Notes under the pieces: model-generated
Told to the model about the DNA's origin: nothing
The model's input: only the letters and a program-made list of their open reading frames with translations
Databases searched by the model: none
Shown here: piece by piece, positions 8,053-14,567 of the stretch
Layout of the letters: every line of letters begins with the position of its first letter
How positions within the stretch are numbered: the stretch's first letter is position 1
Program-made: the position numbers and the translations under genes
Assembly: GCA_041689775.1 (NCBI GenBank)
Contig: JBDNFP010000244.1
Coordinates: 1 to 14,567 of the forward strand
Source of the DNA: JBDNFP01 sp041689775
GTDB taxonomy: Bacteria; Bacteroidota; Bacteroidia; Cytophagales; Spirosomataceae
DNA length: 14,567 bases
Reading direction: 5' to 3'

Positions 8053-10659
8053 TCAGGGCTTAATTACGTTAGAAAGTACCTTGGGAATGGTGAATAGGTC
8101 GTAGTCCTGGTCATACATCAAATACTTATTATACCATTTTGGCGAAAACTTTTCTTTGGATGCCCTCAGCCCTTTATAGTGTGAAAACGAACGTATTTTT
8201 TCGTACGCAAACTTCATGGATCGCTCCGGAAAACTACGTGGATCGGCGTTACCTGAAAGGGGAGCAAAGCCCAGGTTAACGGCAGTGTACCCTTTCTCTT
8301 TCAGGTGATTAAATAATTGAACCATGATAAAATCGACGACCCCGTTGGGAGCATCAGCCGTTTTCCTTATCAGATCATAGTTACCCACGCTTTTTGTATA
8401 ATCCGGAATTATGTTGAGAAAGGCGACTACCTTTTCTTCTTGATTTTCGACGGTAATGATGGTTTGTTGCTTCAACTCATCCCAGTCAAACATACCTTGC
8501 GAAAAGACTATTTCGGTTCGTTCGGTCGTGGTTAGCCATTCGTCTGAGACCGATTTAAGCCTTTGTAGTATACCATCACTAATAGGTGGGGTATAGATCT
8601 GTGCGTGAAAATTACTTTTTGTTACCTTCTTTAACGCGTTCCTGATCGAGCTTCGATCGCCTCCGTCCAGGGAAAAGCCCACCAAGTCCAGTACTCCTTC
8701 CTGCCCCAGAAATAGCTTTTTCTTGGTTCCAAAAGCAGTCAACTTTTCTTCTGGAACCCGGAAATAAATACTTTTTAAACCACTCTGTTTGCAATAGATG
8801 TCAAACTCTTTGATACCGACTGCGAGGTGTACAGAAGAGCAAACCGGGCATTCGAGCACAACTGCATAATTTCCCGAAATACGATAGGAAACAAAGCCGT
8901 CTATTTCCGTGAAACGATAAATTAGCTTATCAGAATAGGTCTTAAAATAATCTAAGGAAGAATTACCGTAGGCTGTGAGTTGTAACTTGGCCCATTCCAG
9001 ATCTTCTTTGCCCGAGGTAGCTCTGATTACATACGGGCGAACAAGTACGTAAACCAGAAAACTCAGGCAAAACAAACCGCCGATATTAATAGAGTATACA
9101 AAGTTTTGGGCAAAAATATTTTGTGGGGTGAGGGTATCGCTTCCGATCAGAAAGAAGTTGAGTACGGAATAGTGTAATGACTCAAAAAAGCCAAAGTTAG
9201 CCCGGAAGTGCTTTTGATCGAGGAAATAAAATCCAAGCCAGCCGTAGACAATAACGGCCCCACAACTGAGTAAAATAGTTGGGATATCAATTACTCCGAG
9301 CCGAGGGTTATTTTTTACATAATATTCGCGGCGGGATGAGATCAGGATCAAAACTACAACGACGGCAAAGAGTGCCTCTTCGTAGTCACCAGCCTTTGTA
9401 AGGTTACCTACCAGAGATAGTAGACTCAGCCCCATTGCGAAAAACCAGGCTGTTTTGAGACCCTTTAACATAAATGCAGCCGTAACCAGCAGAAACAGAC
9501 CGGTTAGGAGCACAAAATAGTTAGAGACCGTAACGGCTCCCATGGGTAGAAAATTCAAAATCCAGTTTAATCGCTGGCTGATTACCGGAGTGAGTACCGA
9601 TACTATATTGATAATACCCAGCAAGAACAGGAAGAGCGCCGGGAATATACGCATGAAGAGTTTATTGACCTTTACCAGAAAGCTGGCCGCTCCGGTAAAG
9701 AGAGGGACCCAAAATTCAAAAAAACGAAACAAGAAAGTTGTGGAGATAGCGGCGGTATCGGTATAGCCAAACCGGATCAGAATATACGCCATGGATACTT
9801 CGATGGCTCCAAACCCCCGCAAGAAAGGGGACACGATCAGGAAGATAACCGCGATAAGGTAACCCATCACCGCCGCCGGTAAAGAAGGTTCAAGGCCAAG
9901 AGCAACCATGGCAATATAGACATGAGCAATGCCAATGATTTCGATGATGATACTGTACAGAATACAGATTATAAAGTCAGTCCTGCGGATTGAGTTGTTC
10001 CGAAAATTGGTGAGATAGATTTCGGCGGATGGAGCGATTCTTAGTAGTAGAGTTTGTGCTTTGCCCTCTCTACTGAGCGATTGGTACACTAAATAGACTA
10101 CTACACATATACTCGTGATGGTCAGTAACGCGGCCCATTCGCCCCAACCAACATTGCCCGCAGAGATAGCCCACAGGAAAGCTGGAATTGCTACTGCAAC
10201 AACCGAAAGTATGCCAATAAATGCATAGATAGAGGATGCAAAGTGAATTTGTGACTTGTTAACTCCCCGCTTTTCGAGTGGTGAGGTAAAAAAGGCGAGT
10301 GACGATATGCCACCTGCTGGTAAGAACACACTGATAAAGTTGCGTTTGAGAAACAGTATTACTGACTCGCCTAATGTAATCCTGGACCCTACGGCGGCGA
10401 ACGCTGCGATGTACATGAGCCCTTGAAATACGATGTACAGTACAGTAACGAGAAGCCCGCCTACTACCCATTGCCAGCTGGCGGAGACCAGAATCTGACG
10501 AACCTGGCGTAGTTCGGTCTCTTCGTGTTTAATAAACCATATTCCTAGCCCAATGAAGAAAACAGTCAGTACGTATTGGGTAACTATTTTGGCGTTTTCT
10601 CGAATGAACGGAATGCCCTTTATCGGATTGAGTTTGGCTAGTTGGATTCTTTTTATCAT
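8053..10659 (-). CDS. mprF: MprF-like aminoacyl-phospholipid synthase/flippase
   Basis: In the family, the C-terminal domain transfers an amino acid (often lysine from Lys-tRNA) to a phospholipid headgroup and the N-terminal membrane domain flips the product outwards, lowering surface negative charge. At 868 residues it is full length. About 14 hydrophobic segments lie between 27 and 545, including the flippase motif FISVFLPAGGISS (108-120). The DUF2156 synthase domain runs from about 555 to 860, with FSLDGGDRSSIRNALKK (662-678), DAPNGVVDFIMVQLF (769-783), NLGFAPLSG (795-803), HYKGLRASKEKF (827-838) and KWYNKYL (841-847). The segment usually written GDPVG reads ECPVC (603-607) here, an unusual change. 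The lipid and amino acid used cannot be read from sequence; Bacteroidota also make amino-acid lipids by other routes. A putative regulated promoter lies just upstream. Confidence 0.9.
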   Translation of the reverse strand: MIKRIQLAKLNPIKGIPFIRENAKIVTQYVLTVFFIGLGIWFIKHEETELRQVRQILVSASWQWVVGGLLVTVLYIVFQGLMYIAAFAAVGSRITLGESVILFLKRNFISVFLPAGGISSLAFFTSPLEKRGVNKSQIHFASSIYAFIGILSVVAVAIPAFLWAISAGNVGWGEWAALLTITSICVVVYLVYQSLSREGKAQTLLLRIAPSAEIYLTNFRNNSIRRTDFIICILYSIIIEIIGIAHVYIAMVALGLEPSLPAAVMGYLIAVIFLIVSPFLRGFGAIEVSMAYILIRFGYTDTAAISTTFLFRFFEFWVPLFTGAASFLVKVNKLFMRIFPALFLFLLGIINIVSVLTPVISQRLNWILNFLPMGAVTVSNYFVLLTGLFLLVTAAFMLKGLKTAWFFAMGLSLLSLVGNLTKAGDYEEALFAVVVVLILISSRREYYVKNNPRLGVIDIPTILLSCGAVIVYGWLGFYFLDQKHFRANFGFFESLHYSVLNFFLIGSDTLTPQNIFAQNFVYSINIGGLFCLSFLVYVLVRPYVIRATSGKEDLEWAKLQLTAYGNSSLDYFKTYSDKLIYRFTEIDGFVSYRISGNYAVVLECPVCSSVHLAVGIKEFDIYCKQSGLKSIYFRVPEEKLTAFGTKKKLFLGQEGVLDLVGFSLDGGDRSSIRNALKKVTKSNFHAQIYTPPISDGILQRLKSVSDEWLTTTERTEIVFSQGMFDWDELKQQTIITVENQEEKVVAFLNIIPDYTKSVGNYDLIRKTADAPNGVVDFIMVQLFNHLKEKGYTAVNLGFAPLSGNADPRSFPERSMKFAYEKIRSFSHYKGLRASKEKFSPKWYNKYLMYDQDYDLFTIPKVLSNVIKP

Positions 10660-10675
10660 GGTTATGATACTATTA

Positions 10676-10707
10676 CTTCGGTACGAGAGTGTATTCTAAT
10701 ACACAAA
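10676..10707 (-). promoter_or_regulatory. Candidate promoter/operator upstream of mprF
   Basis: On the minus strand a TTTG (10707-10704) is followed by a 20-base spacer and TACCGAAG (10683-10676), a partial match to TAnnTTTG. The spacer starts with the inverted repeat TGTATT-AG-AATACA (10703-10690), two perfect 6-bp arms two bases apart, typical in form of a dimeric repressor site. The -7 box is degraded, so the promoter part is weak; the palindrome itself is clear. Confidence 0.35.
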
Positions 10708-10754
10708 AAACTGATTGTTAGTATGTTAGAGGTGAGGTGAACGGAGCGAGTCGT

Positions 10755-12938
10755 TCAGAATTGCCTGATAAACTGGCTTGCTTCCAGCAAAGCGTTTTCA
10801 CTGATAGTAACGATTTTTTCTATTTCTTTTTTTAGATTGCTTACGTCCGAAGAACCGTATTCGACTGCGTCGAGGTGTGGAGTAAGGATAAGGTCCAGCC
10901 CCATAATGGCCACGGTTGATTTCATTCCGTGCGCAACCTTTTTAAGATCATCAGGCTGCTCTGCCTCAAAAGCACTCCGCAGAGCGGCTAGTTCCTGTGG
11001 TAGTAGATCAATGAATTGTTCTGTGACCAGCTTTTCATAACTTTGATCTCCGTTGCTAATCTCACGCATGTAGGTTAGGTTAATATACTGATAAGCCTTC
11101 CCGTTATCAACTTTGCTACCAGCAGGATGTATTTTTGCTGGTAAGACCGTAGGAGTATAGCGTGTCAGGATACGTTGGAGTTCATTTTCCCGGATAGGCT
11201 TGGCGATGTGATCATTCATTCCCAGGCTGATGCACTTTTCTCTTTCACCCATCATAGCGTGGGCCGTCATGGCTACGATGGGTACTGACAGCCCCATCGT
11301 TTGCCGGATTTCTCTGGTGGTAGCATAGCCATCCAGGATGGGCATTTGTATATCCATCAAGACGAGGTCGAAGTTATTCTCCTGTAAAAGTTTTAGTGCT
11401 TCTTTTCCATTGGCAGCCAACCGATATTTTACACCTAAATGGTTCAATAAATGATTCATTAACCCTTGATTGATCACATTGTCTTCTACTACCAATACCA
11501 GCATATCGTCGTCTTGGGTAGCTTTGGGTTCTGACAATATGGTTGCTTCTAGGTCAGCATTTACCTGATCATCTAGTGGGTAATGGATGGTAAATAATAC
11601 TTTCGTTCCCTGGTTTATTTCGCTTTTAATCTCAATATGTCCGCTTTGAAGATGTACGAGATCTCGTACAATCGAAAGCCCTAAGCCAGTTCCACCGTAT
11701 TTTCGGGTAGTGGCATCTTCGGCTTGCCTGAACCGTTCAAAAATGGTGTCAAGCATTCCCCGGTCAATTCCGATACCAGTGTCCTCAACTAAGTATTCAA
11801 TTTCCACGAAATCCTGCCCCTTCACTTTACTCCCGATTGCTACTGTTACATGGCCTTGGTCTGTAAACTTAATTGCGTTTCCGATCAGATTTACCAGTAT
11901 TTGGGTAAGCCTGGTAGCATCACCAATCAGCAAGGCTGGTACGTTATGATCGACTATAATGCAAAATTTCAGTGCCTTTTCATCGGCTTTATTCCTCATC
12001 ATTAATTCGACGGTATGCGCTACATCTCTCACGTAAAATGGTACTTGCTCTATTCGCATCATTCCTGATTCTATTTTTGATAAATCCAGAATATCATTTA
12101 CGATGGCTAACAAGGTTTCACCAGATTGGTGGATGGTTTGTAGGTACAGCCTGGCATCGGCGGGTAACTTTTTCTTTTGAAGCAAATTAGTATAGCCCAG
12201 GATCGCATTCAACGGAGTACGAATTTCGTGGCTCATGTTGGAAAGGAAGTTTTCCTTTACCAGAGCAGCCTCTTTCAATTTTTTCTCGCTGTTGTTTAGC
12301 TGGTTTACGAGCACCTCTTGCTTTTTGAGTCGACTAAGAATGAGGAGAAATAAGCCTATGAATAGTAATAGTATAAGAATAACTACAATCAGATTGAGGC
12401 TGAGTACTTGTCTCCCATCTCGATCAGCCTTTTCAATTTTCAAAGCTAGATTAGCACGCCCGGTTGTATCAGCCGAGTGTATCAGCCGCGAAATCTCCTG
12501 GGTTATAGAATCTGATTTACCAAGAACGGACAGATTCGTTTTTGTTTGCCTCAATTGAGCTAGTGCAGCATTAATTTTTTTAATTTTTTGATTGATGAGC
12601 CTATCCAGCAGATTGATTTCTATGAGGGAGTCCCCTACTCCCGGATCAAGATTTTTAATTTCTTCAACGTCGTTCTGAATCTGAGTTATATCCTCCCTAA
12701 GGCGATGTATTTCATTGGAGTCGGCTGTCAGAGCTATCCTCAACCGGTAGTCAAGTATGGAAATGTCCTTTTCAAGGTTTACTAATCGATTGCTCTGCCG
12801 ATATTGTAAGATGAGCGCCTCATTGCCTTGAATCAATTGGCGAATATTGTCGGTGACAAAGTATTGGGCCACAATCAGGATAGCGACTCCTAACACAAAG
12901 CCAAGAATGCAACAGTTAATAATGTTCCTGATTTTCAT
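10755..12938 (-). CDS. Hybrid sensor histidine kinase with receiver and HPt domains
   Basis: Membrane sensor that autophosphorylates and passes phosphate along a relay. The 727 residues hold membrane helices at about 7-27 and 182-202 bracketing an external, strongly helical 150-residue sensor (CHASE3-like or four-helix-bundle style). Next come a HisKA domain with SHEIRTPLNAILGY (His237), and a HATPase domain with N-box LVNLIGNAIKFT (348-359), G1 EDTGIG (385-390), F-box FERF (400-403) and G2 GGTGLGLSI (415-423). A receiver domain (about 480-595) has D486, phospho-acceptor D529 in LMDIQMP, T558 and K580. An HPt domain has HGMKS with His670. All catalytic residues are present, so it should be active. 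It lies 137 bases downstream of a LytTR regulator on the same strand, its likely output partner. The signal is unknown. Confidence 0.93.
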   Translation of the reverse strand: MKIRNIINCCILGFVLGVAILIVAQYFVTDNIRQLIQGNEALILQYRQSNRLVNLEKDISILDYRLRIALTADSNEIHRLREDITQIQNDVEEIKNLDPGVGDSLIEINLLDRLINQKIKKINAALAQLRQTKTNLSVLGKSDSITQEISRLIHSADTTGRANLALKIEKADRDGRQVLSLNLIVVILILLLFIGLFLLILSRLKKQEVLVNQLNNSEKKLKEAALVKENFLSNMSHEIRTPLNAILGYTNLLQKKKLPADARLYLQTIHQSGETLLAIVNDILDLSKIESGMMRIEQVPFYVRDVAHTVELMMRNKADEKALKFCIIVDHNVPALLIGDATRLTQILVNLIGNAIKFTDQGHVTVAIGSKVKGQDFVEIEYLVEDTGIGIDRGMLDTIFERFRQAEDATTRKYGGTGLGLSIVRDLVHLQSGHIEIKSEINQGTKVLFTIHYPLDDQVNADLEATILSEPKATQDDDMLVLVVEDNVINQGLMNHLLNHLGVKYRLAANGKEALKLLQENNFDLVLMDIQMPILDGYATTREIRQTMGLSVPIVAMTAHAMMGEREKCISLGMNDHIAKPIRENELQRILTRYTPTVLPAKIHPAGSKVDNGKAYQYINLTYMREISNGDQSYEKLVTEQFIDLLPQELAALRSAFEAEQPDDLKKVAHGMKSTVAIMGLDLILTPHLDAVEYGSSDVSNLKKEIEKIVTISENALLEASQFIRQF

Positions 12939-13075
12939 GAGTTAAGGGTCAATGTTACGCTTCCATTTATCCAATAAATATAACGAAAGTACCAGTACCC
13001 TTTTTGTGTACCAATAGTCAGTCGGCAGGATGGATGATGTAGTCGGTAGAAAGGGTAATATACCAGTTGAACCTC

Positions 13076-13771
13076 TTACAGAATACTTAGTCGCTTATTG
13101 AGTGTAGTTCGATAGGTATCAGCTACTGGCACCAACTTATTATGTATGACCAAGGTAGATCCCTCCATGCTATCGATCCGGCTGATTTGCACAATAAATG
13201 ACCGATGAACTCTCATGAAACGGGGAATGGGTAATTTGGCTTCTACCTCTTTGAGGGTAGAGTGAATCGAATACATTTTATCGGGTGTATACAGTTTTAC
13301 GTAATCACCCATTGCTTCGGCGAAGAGCACGTCGTCTAGTTGTATACGTCGAATTACATTAGAATCCCGGATAAAAATAAAAGACTCATTTTCTACTTTC
13401 ACCGTAGTTTGCCGACTTCGGTATACGTCCTGTGCCCGTTCTGTGGCTTGAAGAAAACGGGGTGGAGTGACGGGTTTGGTGATATAATCAGCCACATTGA
13501 GTTCAAAGGCTTCGACGGCGTATTCCTTTTTGGACGTTGTAAAAATGATGATTGGGCGGTAGTTTTCCAGGCTTTTGGCTAATTCAAGTCCTGTCATGTC
13601 GGGCATCTCGATATCTAAAAAGAGTAAATCTATTGGTTGAGAGATGATTATCCGGTAGGCTTCAGCAGCACTGGCACATTCGTCTATTATTTTTAAGTCA
13701 GGAACAAGTTCGGAGAGTTTTCGAAGAGTAGTACGGGCAATCGGGTTGTCATCTATGATCAGGCAGTTCAT
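13076..13771 (-). CDS. LytTR-family response regulator
   Basis: DNA-binding response regulator of 231 residues. The receiver domain (1-118) has the acidic pair D7-D8, phospho-acceptor D53 in FLDIEMP, the switch Thr in FTTS (77-80) and K99 in ITKP. A LytTR domain (about 125-231) binds DNA, with the typical FMRVHRSFIV segment at 185-194 and DVLFAEAMGDYVKLY at 147-161. This is the AlgR/LytR domain order found widely in Bacteroidota. It is the first gene of a pair with the hybrid kinase downstream; 137 bases separate them, and I saw no clear promoter or terminator in the gap. Phosphate could reach D53 from the HPt His670 of the kinase. Targets are unknown, but the neighbouring envelope genes are natural candidates. 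Confidence 0.93.
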   Translation of the reverse strand: MNCLIIDDNPIARTTLRKLSELVPDLKIIDECASAAEAYRIIISQPIDLLFLDIEMPDMTGLELAKSLENYRPIIIFTTSKKEYAVEAFELNVADYITKPVTPPRFLQATERAQDVYRSRQTTVKVENESFIFIRDSNVIRRIQLDDVLFAEAMGDYVKLYTPDKMYSIHSTLKEVEAKLPIPRFMRVHRSFIVQISRIDSMEGSTLVIHNKLVPVADTYRTTLNKRLSIL

Positions 13772-13946
13772 TTTAGCCGTATGGGGTTAGTCTTTACCAC
13801 AAATAAAACAAATTACAACGATAGTTTCAGCCCATTGGCCTACCTACCTACACCTCTATAATGATAGTCTGTTCTTACAGGGTAGTGGGCCGGGTACTTT
13901 TGGATCATTAATTCATTTGGTTTTACACCCTAAAATAGTTTGCATA
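13772..13946. other. Divergent intergenic region between the LytTR regulator and the PepSY-like gene
   Basis: 175 bases separating two divergent genes, so promoters for both directions should be here. I found only imperfect matches: TAATTTG (minus strand, near 13812-13818) is a one-base-short version of the Bacteroidota -7 box, and TTCATTTG (13912-13919, + strand) lacks a properly spaced TTTG upstream. No long palindrome was seen. Confidence 0.4.
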
Positions 13947-14375
13947 ATGAAAAAGCTAATCACTTCCGTATTTGTCACTTTGGTAACCTTAGGTTCAATT
14001 CAGTCGTATGCCCAAACGCTTACTAGGGCAGATTATAAACAACAGAATCAAAAAAGAGAAGAGCACAAATCACTCCGTAAATTGGCCAGCACTCAGGCAA
14101 GTACCCTTGCCATGGATAATTTCTATGCCGATTTTGGTAAGGTAGAGGATGCCCGCTGGGCAAGAAACGCAACGCTTGATGAAGTTACTTTTACAAAAGG
14201 CCAATACAGGGTAGCTTTCTATGGTAACGATAATAAACTGGTGAGTACCACATACGGAAGAAAAGTCAGTGAATTACCGACTATTATTCAAAAGGAAATA
14301 ACGAAGCAGTATAAGGCCAAAGGCTACCAGGTTGGAGCGGTGATCGAATACGTCGATAACCAGGTTAATAAGTAG
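13947..14375 (+). CDS. Small secreted PepSY-like (BLIP-fold-like) protein
   Basis: I chose the ATG at 13947 rather than the in-frame ATG at 13917, because it puts a classic Sec signal peptide (MKKLITSVFVTLVTLGSIQ) at the very start with cleavage after SYA (residue 22). The product has 142 residues. After a basic, Gln-rich linker (about 23-55) comes one compact domain with the pattern NFYADFGKVEDARWAR, then EVTFTKGQYRVAFYGNDNKL, VSTTYGRKVSELP and a helix ending in YKAKGYQVGAVIEY. This resembles the PepSY-like periplasmic proteins common in Bacteroidota, which are often encoded near two-component systems. No catalytic residues are evident; the function is unknown. It lies divergent to the LytTR regulator, and its stop is only 38 bases before the transposase start. 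Confidence 0.82.
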   Translation: MKKLITSVFVTLVTLGSIQSYAQTLTRADYKQQNQKREEHKSLRKLASTQASTLAMDNFYADFGKVEDARWARNATLDEVTFTKGQYRVAFYGNDNKLVSTTYGRKVSELPTIIQKEITKQYKAKGYQVGAVIEYVDNQVNK

Positions 14376-14567
14376 TCGGACGTAAATATGGATATAATTT
14401 TTACCTTGCGTCTATGCAAGGAAAGAAACGATACATCAGCCTGAGTGACGAGCAGCGTGCGGCACTAGTACTGGTCCATAAAACGGGCAAGAAGGCCACC
14501 TTCCGCCTGCGCTGCCAGGTGGTCATCTTCAGCGACCAGGGGGGCAAGATCGACCAGATCGCCGATA
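14376..14567 (+). mobile_element. Left end of an IS630-type insertion sequence (partial)
   Basis: The transposase start, its GC-rich coding sequence and the abrupt junction after the PepSY-like stop codon place the left end of an insertion sequence at or just after 14376. An imperfect inverted pair (GTAAA at 14382-14386, TTTAC at 14400-14404) lies in the leader. The true terminal repeat cannot be fixed without the other end. Confidence 0.5.
14414..14567 (+). CDS. N-terminus of an IS630-type transposase, cut by the window edge
   Basis: An ATG at 14414 opens a frame of 51 codons that runs off the right edge. The peptide (MQGKKRYISLSDEQRAAL, then VHKTGKKATFRLRCQVVIFSD and GGKIDQIAD) matches the N-terminal helix-turn-helix of IS630-family transposases: a leading LSDEQRAAL helix, an Arg-rich RxRCQVVxxS helix and the GxxxxQIA recognition turn. 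Base composition jumps to about 60% GC with mostly G/C third positions, unlike the rest of the window, which fits recent arrival. The DDE catalytic part is outside the window. The left terminal repeat and TA target should lie within the 38 bases between the PepSY-like stop and this start. Annotation as the related IS630-like orphan HTH orfA is also possible. Confidence 0.8.
   Translation, partial: MQGKKRYISLSDEQRAALVLVHKTGKKATFRLRCQVVIFSDQGGKIDQIAD

Noticed and set aside
7248..13055. Shared 12-mer CGGTAGAAAGGG in two intergenic regions (7248-7259 and 13044-13055)
   Set aside because: The match ends sharply at 12 bases, the positions relative to genes differ, and no symmetry or third copy was found. 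Chance is the simplest reading.
13916..13942. Bacteroidota promoter for the PepSY-like gene from two TTTG boxes (13916-13919 and 13939-13942)
   Set aside because: The -7 box reads ATAGTTTG instead of TAnnTTTG, the spacer is about 15 rather than 19-21 bases, and transcription would start at or inside the start codon.
13917..13946. Ten-residue N-terminal extension (MVLHPKIVCI) of the PepSY-like protein
   Set aside because: Starting at the second Met gives a textbook signal peptide; the extension would place an odd segment ahead of it.
1..14567. CRISPR arrays, tRNA, rRNA or riboswitches
   Set aside because: No regularly spaced repeats, cloverleaf-like sequences or known leader motifs were seen in the intergenic regions, which are all shorter than 200 bases.

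Overview
The window looks like a chromosomal segment from a Bacteroidota bacterium, most likely Cytophagales (the Spirosoma/Dyadobacter-like group). The evidence is moderate GC, poor Shine-Dalgarno sequences, a perfect Bacteroidota-type promoter (TTTG-N20-TACCTTTG), a PepSY-like secreted protein of a kind common in that phylum, and a LytTR regulator. The exact genus cannot be told from the sequence.

Layout. Bases 1-92 appear to be the last codons of a DDE transposase on the + strand, followed by about 160 bases with no convincing gene. From 255 to 13771 every gene lies on the minus strand, so transcription runs right to left. (i) 7110 to 255: a DUF4136 lipoprotein, then a tripartite heavy-metal efflux system in the order outer-membrane factor, periplasmic adaptor, RND pump, then a 234-residue predicted outer-membrane barrel protein only 9 bases behind the pump. 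The pump has the D/D/E signature of the HME-RND class. It lacks, by my alignment from memory, the methionine triad of the Cu/Ag pump CusA, so Zn/Co/Cd/Ni is the more likely substrate range. (ii) 10659 to 7302: a full-length MprF-like aminoacyl-phospholipid synthase/flippase followed 22 bases later by a secreted VirJ/AcvB-family serine hydrolase. (iii) 13771 to 10755: a LytTR response regulator followed by a hybrid histidine kinase with its own receiver and HPt domains, enough for a complete four-step phosphorelay.

At the right end, on the + strand, a small secreted PepSY-like protein (13947-14375) is followed within 38 bases by the start of a GC-rich IS630-type transposase that runs off the window.

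How the genes fit together. All three minus-strand modules concern the cell envelope: metal export, lipid headgroup modification and signal sensing. The most interesting is the mprF-virJ pair. In alphaproteobacteria the corresponding lpiA-acvB pair makes and hydrolyses lysyl-phosphatidylglycerol, so this could be a Bacteroidota version of a lipid charge make-and-erase cycle. The MprF here also carries an odd Cys-Pro-Val-Cys in place of the usual Gly-Asp-Pro segment of its synthase domain. Transposase fragments at both ends hint that the segment lies in a rearrangement-prone part of the genome.
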